Below, piece by piece: positions 46,961 through 59,219 of a stretch of DNA of 64,000 nucleotides. The position numbers were made by a program, and so were the translations under genes. Origin of the DNA: Kuschelorhynchus macadamiae (lineage: Eukaryota > Arthropoda > Insecta > Coleoptera > Curculionidae); NCBI GenBank assembly GCA_030620095.1, contig JAUTXW010003817.1, positions 476,501-540,500 of the forward strand. The letters run 5' to 3'. The notes under the pieces are model-generated. The model made no database searches. It was not told the origin of the DNA and was given only the letters and a program-made list of their open reading frames with translations. Position 1 is the first letter of the stretch; each line of letters starts with the position of its first letter.

Positions 46961-47632
46961 GTATATTTTGTAACTATTAGATACTTTTAAATTCGAAACA
47001 TGGTATGAGTAACCTTGAACCGTGAAGTTTTAATGAAAAAAATTGCATGGCACTGTTTTTTTTTGTCAAATTAATAGCCTTAAAGAAAAGAGAAGGTAAA
47101 AATACACAAAAAATATCTCTTGATAGTTTTTTATTGGACTGGTCGTTTTCCAGGCAACGTTTTTTTTTAGTGCGTCTAAAGTTGCTCAAAAATCTTTGGA
47201 TATGAGACAGCTTTTATAAAAAAAGGAAGGTTTTTATCAACACAAGTTCCAAAAGGTTTATTTTTTAGATACAGGGTGTTTAAAATAGTAGTAATATATT
47301 TAATACGGATTTCTTAAACACCCTGTATCTAAAAACTGAAACATTTTTGATAAAACATTTTTTTTATAAATTCTCATGTTCAAATTTTAAAGATTTTTAA
47401 GCAACGGAATTTAAACGTTTCCTCGAAAACAATCGTTCCAACGAAAAAATGATCGAGACATATTTTGTATTTTTTTAACTTCTCTTTTCTCTAATGATTT
47501 GAAAAAGATAGCGCCGTGCTATTTTCTTAATTAAAACTTCACAAGATTACCCATATACGCCCATGGTTGAGTTTAAAAGTAGCTGATAGTTACAAAATGC
47601 AACTCTAAATATCTATTAAAATATGATGCTTT
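46930..47632. repeat. Large imperfect palindrome, about 700 bp
   Basis: Left arm about 46930-47282, right arm about 47311-47632. Anchors: TTAATAGATATTT (46945) with AAATATCTATTAA (47612); GTGAAGTTTTAAT (47022) with ATTAAAACTTCAC (47540); AAAGAGAAG near 47090 with CTTCTCTTTTCTC (47480); central TTAGATACAGGGTGTTTAA (47265) with TTAAACACCCTGTATCTAA (47314). Perhaps 20-25% mismatch. No open reading frame of note. Confidence 0.85.
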
Positions 47633-47699
47633 TTATTGTAAATAGCTTAATAAATTTTACCATATTGGAAAACAAAAAAATAATTTTTTTAACACTCTG

Positions 47700-48345
47700 C
47701 ATCACAAATACGAACGCCTGGCGGACATATATTTATTTGAACGTTTAGTCCTAAAATAATCCCAAAAATTACAAACTGCATGTTAGCCATCAGTTAAATG
47801 TATGTAATATTGTATATTTTTGAGTAATTTGTTTGATTTTTGATACAAACTCACCTAAAACACTTTATAGGCATATATTACATCTAATAGTTGCGTCTGA
47901 TTTAATTGTTTTTTATTAGTTGGCCAATACGGATATTTATTAAACAACAAAAAAGTACAAACGAACACGCTTCAGAAATGTATTTTCACAGATAGGTAAA
48001 TAAGCAGAAAAAATCGGTAAGTTCACCTTTATCTACAACTTCGCTCGTATATATCAAGTTTTTATTTATTTATTAGTACTATTATTATTATTATTATTAT
48101 TTATTTTTTATAACTTTATTTAAGTAGTCTACAGAAAATAAATTATGTCCTTTTCCTCCATGAAAAGGTTTTATTTCAGGAAATGGGAATTTTACCGAAT
48201 ATTTAAGCATTTTATTAGGAGGCCATTTGGTTTCACAATGAAAACTGGACATCCTGTACTAACAATATCTACTTACAAGTTATCAAAGGGTTTCCAATAA
48301 ATCGGAGCAAAACGATGTGATTTACTTTTCTTTTATTACGATTTT
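47700..48345. other. Nothing recognised
   Basis: A short (ATT)n run at about 48075-48105; otherwise unremarkable. Confidence 0.4.
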
Positions 48346-48354
48346 TTTTTATTC

Positions 48355-48400
48355 AGCAACGTTTTGGCGGTCGTTTACCACCATCATCAGGCTAAAATAC
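48355..48400 (-). ncRNA. Hammerhead-like motif
   Basis: The minus strand reads CCTGATGATGGTGG, loop TAAACGA, CCGCCAAAACGTTG. CTGATGA precedes a 6-bp stem (TGGTGG/CCGCCA, one G-U), followed by AAAAC where the hammerhead requires GAAAC. It looks like a decayed hammerhead of the type carried by retroelements; no cleavage-site stem was identified. Confidence 0.35.
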
Positions 48401-48947
48401 ATAAATTTTGTTTATAAATATAAAACAAATTGTAAATACAAAGGACAGAAATATGGAATGACACTACAAGTAGATGTTTTGTTTTTTTTGTGACTGGAAG
48501 TTGAAAAAGATTAAAATATTACATACATAAATTTAAATTCAAAAACAACAAACGAACGTAATTATAGCTAATGCACGTTATATGTATATTATTATTAGTA
48601 GGTAGCCAAGAGAAAAGAAAGAGACAAATCTTTTGTTTTTTTATATATCTTAGAGAAAAACCTGTTATTATTTTTTTTTATTATATAGGTTAATAAAGGC
48701 ATCAAAACATGTAGTACATAAACCAAATATTACCATACCTTTTTTTGGGAGGTGTGCACCAGTTCAAAGTATACTTTTTGTTGTTCCAATTAGTATGTGG
48801 ATTCATATTTCGCTAATACCTATTTTTTTTTTTATTTTTATTATTTCTACACAAGAAACACTCTCTGCAATGTTCGAGTTTTAAACTAGCTGTAAACAGT
48901 GTATTGGAAGAATGTGATTTGGATATTTATTTATATATTTATATATA

Positions 48948-49294
<347 letters not shown>

Positions 49295-49424
49295 TATATT
49301 TTTCGACATAACGTTAGCAAATCGTCCTAAGAATAAAAAAGTTCATATGCACTAATCGCCTAAACCTAATAACAACAAAGTTATAACGATATTTTTACTC
49401 ACAGTCAAGTTCACAGAACATTCG

Positions 49425-49550
49425 ATTTTTGATATTGTCATAGTCGTTACATGGATAAAAATCGAGGTAAGTATACTTCATTAAAATAACAAATAAATAA
49501 AAGCACCTAAACAAACACAGATAACAAACCTATAACTTCAAGAACTAGGA
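49425..49550. repeat. Inverted dispersed repeat, partner at 45970-46100
   Basis: Reverse complement of the 46-kb copy, most clearly TTTTTGATATTGTCATAGTC and TTCATTAAAATAACAAATAA. Confidence 0.85.
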
Positions 49551-49559
49551 CGTCACCTT

Positions 49560-49880
49560 TAACCGGAGATAATTATATAACTGCGTATGATACGCTCGTT
49601 CAATGGCATTCAACAAACAATTACGCGCTCAGAAACATTGGTACGCCTTGAAAAATTGTGGAAAGGGGGAATTTTGAAAATCTAACTTCGTTACACACTC
49701 TTTTAGACATTTTTTCGGAAAATTTGTCAGCTTTTAAGATATTAGGATTTCACACTGATCAATGGGATTTGGTGATCTTCATGTTATTTAAAAAACTTGA
49801 TATATATGAGACTCAGAAGTTCCAACGCAAAAATACCTCGCAGACTTTCTGGAAAAAGTTATATTGCATATAACAGTGTT
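49560..49880 (+). pseudogene. BEL/Pao gag (DUF1759-like) relic
   Basis: The frame 49658-49873 reads LTSLHTLLDIFSENLSAFKI, LGFHTDQWDLVIFMLFKKLD and QTFWKKL. The pattern of a leucine-rich stretch, (A/L)-LG-----W---L, LF-KLD and F-K-L matches the gag region of BEL/Pao retrotransposons. The upstream part to about 49575 is in another frame. Assignment is tentative. Confidence 0.5.
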
Positions 49881-49993
49881 AATATTACTTCTGGTTTTGA
49901 GACCTTAGCAAGTATGGCAGATATTACAAATACCAAAAAACGTTTCGGTGCTTGGGGAATCTGGGTCAGTGAATTACTAATAATAATTTGTTA

Positions 49994-50066
49994 AAAAAGT
50001 TGACATATTGCCTACCTAAATTGGGTTAATTTTCACCCAATTTAGGCAATATGTCAACTTTTTTTT
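49994..50066. repeat. Near-perfect hairpin
   Basis: AAAAAAGTTGACATATTGCCT then (ACC) TAAATTGGG pairs with CCCAATTTAGGCAATATGTC then AACTTTTTT, across a loop of about 9 nt. The arms differ only by a 3-nt bulge. Confidence 0.93.
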
Positions 50067-51195
50067 ATATAACAAAATATATTCTATGTACTTAAGACCC
50101 CTACACTAACTTTATGAAAGCACGGAAACACGGATCGGCTTAGACACAAGAACTCATGTATAATATGTTTTTCTTCAATTAGATCAGGTTCGACTTGGCA
50201 GAATGCTTAAAAATGAAGAAATATACACTGCCTTATTTCCTTTAAGTCATATTTAAACAAAACTAAAACAAGGCGATTCCGAGGAAATTATTTAGAATCG
50301 TTAACTTCTCAAATAATATTTTTTCAGTTCTTATGCCTACCCGAAACATCTGCAAGCCAAAAATTCAAATTATTTTGCCTCCGTAAACTAGCGCAACCGT
50401 AGGTTCCGTATGGTTAATACCACTTGCACTACATATTATATTTTCTGAAAGTGAGAAGCTCAAATTATTGCTCTCGAAAGTAATTTGTGACCAGCAGGTG
50501 AATAAGGGGTTTCATACCTCATATTTATGGGTATATAAATTAAAAATTGTGGTCAAGTATAATTGTCGAAAATGTACATTTGTACAATTAACTATAACAC
50601 ATATTTTCGTTATATAAATAGATAATGAATTGAACATAATATACACTCTTTTTACATTACGTTTAATTCAGGCAAGCCTTATTATTTTAAATATTAAGAG
50701 TGTTAATACGTTCAAGGTGGCCAGTTTATTAAGATCTTATACCTTTTCTGGAAAACTATAAGTTATACGAGAAAAAGCTTTTCATGAAACTTGTTTGTAG
50801 TAAAAGTAACTTTAATTTTATAATATTTTTAGGTTTGTTGCTTTACTATATCCAGGGTGGCGGCACAAAGTATATATTTTTTAAATGGTATACCCTATAT
50901 TTTATTATATTTTTGGATAGCCCTTTCAATGACAAATTCAACGATATATATGATTATGGGTATGTAATGCACCGTTTCCAACTTATTAGCGATTATCTCC
51001 AGAATTGATGCAATTATTTTTTTTCTTATTTATTAAATTTATAATCTAGCCTAGATCTGCTATATATAGGTTGGTGCCTACCTAATTAACATTGAAGAAA
51101 TAAATGGAAAATAATAAGACTAGTATTTGACAATATTTGGACGCGGCACCAATTAACACCACATTGGTAAATAATTACGAAATTTTAGAGGCGGA
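50067..51195. other. Nothing recognised
   Basis: AT-rich. A CCAGGGTGGCG word at 50852 may be an end of a CAGGGTG-type repeat, but no partner was found. Confidence 0.4.
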
Positions 51196-51200
51196 TTCAT

Positions 51201-51402
51201 GGTTTAAAACTATTTTTTGGGTTTTTCCGCCTTAGAAAATTGAAAAAAATAAAATATAATTATCCTATAAATTGAATAGATAGTACCTTCGTAGTGGACC
51301 CAGAACTCAAGACTATCTATTCAATTTATAGGGTAATTATATTTTATTTTTTATTTTTTTCAATTTTCTAAGGCGGAAAAACCCAAAAAATAGTTTTAAA
51401 CC
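51201..51402. repeat. Nearly perfect 90-bp inverted repeat (hairpin)
   Basis: Left arm 51201-51294 (GGTTTAAAACTATTTTTTGG ... TTGAATAGATAGT), right arm 51312-51402 (ACTATCTATTCAATTTATAG ... TAGTTTTAAACC), 17-nt spacer. The arms differ by about three small changes. ACCACATTGGT occurs both at 51160 and at 51400 as an 11-bp direct repeat around the structure. A transcript could fold into a long double-stranded stem. Confidence 0.96.
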
Positions 51403-51914
51403 ACATTGGTCTCAAGGGTGATTTTACGAAACTTTTCTGGGGGAGTTTAATTTAAAAAAAAGGTTTGTTATTATATTTTATTGTTAATGGTATGAGAACA
51501 ACATAAATACCCATATTTTTTATCATACTTGTGGCATAAGTGTGAAAAAAGAACATCGTCTAATAAATAGTTACAGAATAACGTCCAATTTTTTTTAATA
51601 AATGTATTAATTACATTGTTTATATTTACATCAATTCTCTTATCTATGGATATGCAAGAGACCCAATCCATCAGGTCGCTCTTGTGCGATAGTGTTTCCT
51701 AGCCAAGTTTTTAACCGTAATTTTCACGTAAAAATGTGTAAATTGCACATGATGTTTGATTGGTCTGGGGGGGAGTAAAATTGGTAAAACTGCCCTTGAT
51801 TGGTCTTGAGCCTCGGCCGACCCTAAATTTTAGAGTACGAGCCGTCACTGATGACAACAAAAAATTAACATAATACAAACACGTTTTATTACTATTACTT
51901 ACAAATAGTAGAAC

Positions 51915-52940
51915 TAATTAAACTAAATTTTAGAAATGTCCGCCGTTTTGAAGGATGCAACTAGTATAGGCTGTTTCCAAATGGTGTGTGGCATTTGAGG
52001 CGTAATTTGTTTCATTAAGATAATTTATTGCCGGGCGAAGTCGTTGCTGCACTTCCAAAACTGTTGACGGTTTATCTTTGTAAACCATATTGTGGAATGT
52101 CCCCACAAAAAATAGTCCATCGGAGTCAGATCTGGACTCCTGGCTGGCCAGAAGATGGTTCGGCCTTGTTAAGTCCGCTCCGTGAAATTTACGTTCAAAA
52201 AACGAATGATTTCACTACTTCGATGGTAAAGAGCGCCATCTTGCTCCAAATTAAGTTTGGACACTCCCTTTCTGGAATATTATTTTGAATAAGTAGCTGA
52301 ATTTCGTTTCTTAATAAGTTTAAGTTTAATATCCTATGGAAGTTAAATATTCTTGGAAAGATACGGGTCCCAAAATATTGTATCTTCATATTGCCCACAC
52401 ACTTTCACTGATCTTCGCCCATGCTTGTTTACAAGAAAAACACATTGCTTATTTTCGGAATTCCAATAATGCTTATTTTTTCTGTTAAATGTCATGGTAG
52501 ATGTTGTACATATTGAATCTTGATGTTTTGAAAAATGTTATTTAAAAAATGCCTATCCATCATTATTTTGCAAAATTCGAGCCTTAAATTAAAATCTGCT
52601 TCTTGTAATTTTTATACTGGTCTAAATTTAAATGGCTTATAACTGTTATCTAGATCTAAAGCAGCAAGGTGGGTCGAGCTCTCTGGAGTATTTTCAAAAT
52701 GCAGAAGAATATCTAGCCACTTATTTTCATACAAAACTGTTCCGCGCCTGCCCTTTTTTACTGAAAAACCATTTGCTCGAAACTGCTGGAATATCTTGCC
52801 AAATAGTTTTCTTCTGGCAAACGATGGGAAAAAATAGCACGATATTGTCTGAGAGCAAGAGCCGGACTTTTGTTCGCGGTATAACATTCTAATAGGGCAA
52901 CTTTTTCCTCCTTCGTATACATTATACAAAATAGGAACAA
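51915..52940 (-). pseudogene. Mariner-like transposase relic, helix-turn-helix and C-terminus
   Basis: N-terminus near 52920-52760: YTKEEKVALLECYTANKSPA and ALRQYRAIFSHRLP, a helix-turn-helix of the DUF4817 kind. The middle is scrambled. From about 52300 down: a PNLIWSKMALF segment, FHNMVYKDKPSTVLEVQQRL and, near 51935, CILQNGGHF, the usual end of this family. Catalytic motifs are not recognisable. CACCCTGTAC at 53263-53272 may mark its outer right end; the left end was not found. Confidence 0.75.
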
Positions 52941-53272
52941 AAATGCGACAACTTAATAAAATAAATAAAAGATACTTGAAGTTTAAAAAAATACCCTTAA
53001 AATATGAAAATACAGTAATACTTGTCAAGAAGAAAGTAATATTTCCATGACAACACAGAACAATTATTATTGTTTTCAAGGCCGCTGTGATGATTATGTC
53101 AAAAAGTTCAAAATTAATAACATAAATTTTGAGGTTGTGTCTTTCTATACATTATTTTTTAAGGAATGTGGTGTAAATTATCGGATTTTTTTATTGGGGT
53201 TTTTTTCTGTTTAAACACAGTTCAAGAGGCTGATTTAAAAAATTTTTAAATTGCGAAAGGGTCACCCTGTAC

Positions 53273-54825
53273 AACTCCAATATTATTTAACTTTAGCAAT
53301 AAGAAAAACGAAGACCCATCATAAATTGATCTTAGTCTTGGCGAAAGAACTCCAAAAATTCCGGCTTAAAAGACTAAATTTTTTAAGGTTAGAAAAAAAA
53401 TGGACACTAATGCCAGTAAATTATTGCCGAATATATATTTTTAACGAGATATTGTATTTTAGTTAGGTACTTTAATCAATAATTATTATCAAACTGAAGT
53501 TATTTCTCCTATTTAGTCAGTTAAGTAATTTTCTTTGATAAGTACGACGCGGCAGGCGCGACGCGGGGATTCTCGTCGTTAATTGCATGTCACTTCAAGT
53601 ATTTGTTTTTTCCAAGTCTGGGAAACCAAATTATGTTTACGCGCTTTTGAGCGTTCCGACCCTAAGAACACGAAAAGCATTCACGGAAGAAAGAAAGACA
53701 GGCCAGTGTTAGGGTATTTCATTTAGAATAAGATTAAATATTGTTATTTTATAAGAACATTTTTGAGCCGGTTTAAAAACATTACTAGATAAGATTTACT
53801 GTATTGGATTACATATTTTTATAATTAACTCTTTTTTTCTCTGACCTTATTTAGGTAGAGATATGAAGCACTGTCCGAACTAAATACAAATAATTAAAAC
53901 TTATTTATTTTTAATAATATCCTAGTGAAAATCAATTAGAAATTTGTTAGGTGTATTAGTGTAGACGACATTGAGACGGGAAAGTAGAAGCTATATTTGA
54001 AAGTATGAAAATTAAAAAAAAATATTTTTAATCGTGTAGTTTGTGTAGAATGTGTTTAAAATAGTATCATCAAAATTTAAATCTGAAGTTTCATGTTTAC
54101 TACAAATACCAATTCAACAACATTGTTATAAGTCGAATTTATATATCGGTGAAAACCCTGCATTTCAATCCTCGACCTCAAAATTACTCAAAAATCTGGG
54201 TTATTTACTAATCTTGGGGATTGAGTTAATAAATAGGGCATTATTTTATAAAACTAAATCCGATTAATAATGTTATTAGCAAACACTGACAACTAGAATC
54301 CACAACTAAGTTTATACAAAAAAAACAATCTCTTTGGTCGACCTCCGAACTTGATATATTCGGGTCAAATAACATATATAGGATAAGAAGTGTAATTTTA
54401 TTTTTCGATATAGCTTAAAAACTACCTTATATGTAAAATCCACCAGAAAATTAAATGTGTCTTTTTAAATTATAGCTCAAAAGCAGCATTATAGAAAATA
54501 GTCTTATCTAAAAACCGCAATAATTAGCAATGAACGTTGATAATATTTTGTGTATTGTCATTTTTTTATATAAAAATTATATCATGTGTCCGAGAAGTCC
54601 AATAGAACTGTCTTTACATTTTCCTGCAATAACTTTCGAAAGATTTTAGATATTTTCATTCAAAATAAATGTGTTTTGATGACTTTTAAATAATATTCAG
54701 GAATGAGGAGAGGAAGTTAAAAGGTTTTGTAGTTTCCAACTTTTTCAAAATTCACATAAAAGTATTGTGTTGTATATATATATATTTAATTAGAGTTTTA
54801 CAAATAATTTTTAGTTATTTTTCAC
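53273..54825. other. Nothing recognised
   Basis: A GC-richer patch at 53540-53590 (GACGCGGCAGGCGCGACGCGG) stands out, without gene signal. The rest is AT-rich. Confidence 0.4.
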
Positions 54826-55360
54826 TTTTTAAGCTTTTTACTCTCCTCGTAAGGTTTTGTAAACATACAAAAATTACCCTTTGAGATTTTTGCGTTTACG
54901 GTCTCTTGACTCGACAAACATGTTTTGCCGGTCTGTTGATAGACTTGTGCAGCTCAAAAACTACTTATCTAATTAACTTTAAATTTTGGTTAAAAATCAA
55001 GGGTCATATCGGGAATGTATAGTAGCATTTTAGTAAACATTCAATATGGCGGAATATAATGATAAAGAAACTACTTATTGAATGGACTTCAAATTTGCAC
55101 GAAAAACGAGTGTAATATAGTGATAACCTGTTAAAATTTTGATGTAAATTCATTGTGGAAAAGGAAAATGGCCGCCTAATAAAATGTTAAAAAATCCAGT
55201 ACGAAAAAACTACATATTCAATTGACTTCGAATTTTGTACAAAATCACATGCGAAACAGGCGATAAACTGGTAAAATTTAGCCCGAATACTAAATGGCTG
55301 GCTAATAAAATGTTTAAACATTCGGTAAAATTCCATTTCACCTTATTTTTATGAAGGACA
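54826..55360. repeat. Interspersed minisatellite repeat, three tandem units
   Basis: After a leader with TTTTACTCTCCTCGTAAGG, three units of about 115-125 bp start near 54955, 55066 and 55205 with AAACTAC(T/A)TAT---TTGACTT-AAATTTTG and end near AATATGGCGG, AATGGCCGCCTAATAAAATG and AATGGCTGGCTAATAAAATG. Same family as 46495 and 56020. Confidence 0.8.
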
Positions 55361-56015
55361 ATAATAAACAACATAATTTATTTTATCTATATGTAAATTT
55401 CATTTTCATTTACACTCGGAGAAATGAGAGTCGAAATTCTAGAAAATAATCAAATATTCTTATGTCAACCAAGTACAATATCTGAGGAAAACTAAAAAAA
55501 AGAATAAGCAACTTTTTCATATAAACTTTATTTGTGCGTCACCAAATAATGTTTCTTGACTCTTGAAGTAGCTACGGCTAACATTGTATTTAAAATTTTT
55601 GCCAGAATTGCGCTACTAGTGTTGCATAAAAAGTGCCATCTATATATTTTACAGAAAAATGTCCAATACAAAAAAAATTGTTGTCAAAAATTTAAATAAT
55701 TAGTAAATTGAACTTCGTGCCATTAAAAATTTCGAAAACCCCCTTAGCCTCCTTCTCCCCCGCTATACACTTTCCTCATTAACTCGAGAAATGTTTTGCG
55801 CCGAGAATGATGATTTTTGAATTTTTCAACTATATGAAGGTTTATAATAAATGAAATAATTTGATAAAAAGTACACCCCTTAAGGGTATGTTACCCAACG
55901 TGCGGTAAAATTACTTTTTGTACACAAAATTTTAAGGCAATATATATAAAACATTTCGAAACTCTTAGATAACAAAAGTTTTTTAAATGGCGTCATTCTG
56001 TCATTTTATTTTTTT
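55361..56015. other. Nothing recognised
   Basis: AT-rich spacer between two copies of the same repeat family. Confidence 0.4.
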
Positions 56016-56395
56016 ACTTACCTCTTAAAAGGAAAGTTTTGTAATCGTGAAAAAACACCCTCTGATATTTTTTTCAGATCTTTACGTGTCAGGGTCCCTA
56101 GATAGCTAAAAAACTACGTAATCAATTGACTTCAATGGTAACATTTTGGTAATAATCCAATATAGCCAAATAAAATGGCGGTTTTATTCAGCTATTCAAT
56201 TTACCTCAGATTTTTCGCAAAAATCCAGTACTACGTAGGAATTAAATGGTAAAATTTTGATACGAATCCAAGATGGCGAAACAGAATGGCGGCTTAAAAT
56301 ATTTTTCTGTCTGAAAAACTACTTAAAGTATTGATTTCAAATTTTGTGCAATAATTAATTGTAGTATAAACATGAACTGAATTGGATGACACTTC
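56016..56395. repeat. Interspersed minisatellite repeat, third locus
   Basis: Leader CTCTTAAAAGGAAAGTTTTGTAATCGTGA, then two to three units with GGTAA(C/A)ATTTTG and AATCCAAGATGGCG. Confidence 0.8.
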
Positions 56396-58630
56396 TCTAT
56401 TCCTAATAAAACGAAAGATTCATAACGAAGCAAGTTCCGGGTAAAGTAAATTTACTGTCTTTTTTAATATGCTTGCTTTGAGACAACTTGAGCCCTATTC
56501 TGGATACTTCTTGAAGAGTTCATCCAGGTTTGGCAAACTAGCCCAAAGTGATCGGTGTTCATACATAAGCTGTAATTGATAACCACTTTTTTTGAAGTCG
56601 ATTAAAAATCTCAAGAAATACGAAATCGACTAAGTTTTATTGTTTTATTGCGTTGTTTATATATTTATAAAAATATTGTTTTGTTTCATCCGTTTCTTGA
56701 AACCTCCAAATTCATATCTCTATATCATTAACTTTTTCCCAGGTAATTAACTCTAGTAGCCGAACAGACAACTAAGCCTTGCCATAGGGTTCCCTATTTT
56801 CACAAGTTGGTGTACGTATCGCTAAAAAAACATATTCACCTCCCTACAACACTAGTATGCAAAAATGTATACTGAATTTATTATTTAAATTGTTTGTCAA
56901 TAATTTTTTGTCGTCTAATCTACTTTAACTAATATATACATACAAAAAAGTGGGTGTTGCGATGTTTGTTTGGATAGTTGTTGCTTTATCATAGCGTTAC
57001 GTTTTAACCGATAGTTAGGGTCCTGAAAAAGCACATTGTGTAATTTATTCCCAATTTTTTTTTCAATTGAAGTTATTAAGTCTCGGATTCTTCCTACATT
57101 TAGATATTCTAAAATATCATTTTCATTTTAGTATAAATTTAATTTGTTTATAGCTTTTTTTAATTTACAAGTGCGTGTTATTCAAATTATTTATATTTAA
57201 ACAAGAATTATTTCGTGTAATTTGTCCAAAACCTTCTTCACTGCTATTCTATATTTTACTACACGGTGGATAGGTGAAACCTTTCTAAATACGTCGCTCT
57301 CTTAGGCGTTTCGCGCGCTTGGGAATAATGTAGGGGTCTAAAAGACATTCTAATAACTTATAAAGGAACTAAACTATATAAAAATTTTTACATGCTGTAA
57401 AAAAGTATTTGTTTTGCAGGATTTATTTTTTTATCTTGGTTCGCGAATTTTAAGTAAAGTAAAAATTTCTTTAAAAAATAACTTGTCACGTTTACTGGAG
57501 CATTACGTTCCTGGCTTTCTTGAGATTGTTATAATCATTTGTAAATACTTTAAGGGAAACGTAATGCTTGATTACATTATTGAAGTACATCTGGAGTAAA
57601 AGTTAAGAAAATTTGTTAATGTCTCGCCATTCAGTTGGTCAAAATATCGCAATGAAAATATTTTTTCAAAGCCCTGCAAAATTTTATGAAAGTTGGATTT
57701 TTAACATTTCGACAACAATTTCTAATTTGACGAAAAAAGTTTTCCGGTCAATGTTGATTTGATTTAAGTTCCTAGTAAATAGGCATTTATATCCCTTGGC
57801 TTGCAGAATTCTAAATAAATTGGAAATAGTCTTGATGGCCAAACAAAAATAAATTTTAATTGTTCTGTTACGTTTTTGAGATCAAAATTTTCAAATTTTA
57901 AATAGATAGGTTCATTTCTATAAGAAATAAAATTTGGTTCTCAGTTCCAATGAAGGCTCCGAAATTTTCTAGAGTATTTGATTTAAAATATCAAACAGTG
58001 TATAATCAAAACAAATTGCTTAAATTCGTTAGTGTATCTGCAACCCTTTTCCAAATTTTCAACATTTTCTGTAGAGTTATTCCTACTTTAAGTCTTCTCC
58101 TAGTTTGAAAGGCTTCTGGTTAGAGGGTTGCAATTTTTCGTCTTTGTGGGACGTTTGGCAGCACTGGTCTGGAAAATAATAAACATATTAATAGACTTTA
58201 TAATTCCGATGTTAACAGATTTTACAATCCCCACTTAAATTTTCAACATAAAACTATTTTTAAAATTCTTTAAAAATCTTTAAAATATTAACCTAAAATA
58301 AAAGCCCATACTTAAAAATAATAAAAGAAAGAATAAAAAATTATAACATTTTAATGCTAAATTCATAAAAAGATTGTTATTTGTTGTAAAATAAAATAAG
58401 GCAAATCATTTTACACTTAGCTTTTAAAACAAATTAAGTGGAAATTTTAAACAAGTGTTTTCGTGTACTTGATGTTTTCTATTATATTGTGGTTAAATTA
58501 GATGTTTTATTGTATATTTGGGTATTATATTCGCTACAAAACACAAGTAATGTTAAAGAAATAGACAATATTTGATTTAGACCCGAGTTAAATCAATTAA
58601 ATCTTTTTTCCATATAGTTTATTTTAATAC
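56396..58630. other. Nothing recognised
   Basis: Includes an open frame of 61 codons at 57414-57599 without recognisable features. No repeat structure was noticed. Confidence 0.4.
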
Positions 58631-58632
58631 AT

Positions 58633-58925
58633 TTGTTTATACTAGCTGGTTATAAATTGGGCACGTTTGATATTTATGCTTTGGTCATTTATACGGTCAT
58701 TTTTAAAAAAGTTGAAATTGATACCAAACAAAGTTGATAAATAAAGTTATTTAATTATTTTTTATGCAACAGTTATTTATAAATCGGCCACTCATAAAGG
58801 TAAATGGCCGATCATTTTTGCGATCATTTTCCAAAATCGGTCACTTATTAATAAATGACCGTCATTTATGCAGTCATTTTCAAAAATTGGTTGCTTTTCA
58901 AAATGACCGGTCATTTATCACTGGT
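58633..58925. mobile_element. Possible hAT-type MITE end
   Basis: Repeated GGTCATTTAT / CGGTCATTTT words culminate in AAATGACCGGTCATTTATCACTG, the inverse of a CAGTGATAAATGACCGG end. GGTTATAAATTGGGCACG near 58647 may be the other end. No target duplication was confirmed. Confidence 0.4.
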
Positions 58926-59210
58926 GGTGATTCCTATTTTCACAAACATGTTTCACTCTTTTTTGATACCATGTACGCTCTTTTAACAATCCAGCTGATA
59001 AAACCTGACGCGGTTTACTACAGGCGAAATTTATGTTCAATTCTGTATGGTTTAATGGCGCTATCTGATCCTGAAAATTCTTGGACAGGTGTTAAAAATA
59101 ATTTTGATTCACCATTGTCAAACCCACAAATTTTTATCGAAGACAGAAAGGCCGCGCTGTTTAATAGTTTGGACGCGAGCGATAATATTTTGCATTTTTT
59201 GTTAAATTAG
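58914..59210 (+). CDS. Unidentified open frame, possibly an exon or viral/transposon piece
   Basis: About 98 codons remain open after the MITE-like end. Visible features: FHKHVSLFFDTMYALLTIQL, VYYRRNLCSILYGLMALSDP, WTGVKNNFDSPLSN and RKAALFNSLDASDNIL, stop TAG at 59208-59210. No ATG lies near the start, so it is a fragment or an exon. I do not recognise the family. The following 800 bp are BEL/Pao pol, but these residues do not look like any pol domain I know. Confidence 0.35.
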   Translation, partial: FITGGDSYFHKHVSLFFDTMYALLTIQLIKPDAVYYRRNLCSILYGLMALSDPENSWTGVKNNFDSPLSNPQIFIEDRKAALFNSLDASDNILHFLLN

Positions 59211-59219
59211 TTTTCATCG

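Noticed and set aside
57414..57599. 61-codon open frame
   Set aside because: No similarity, no splice context and AT-rich codons; likely chance.
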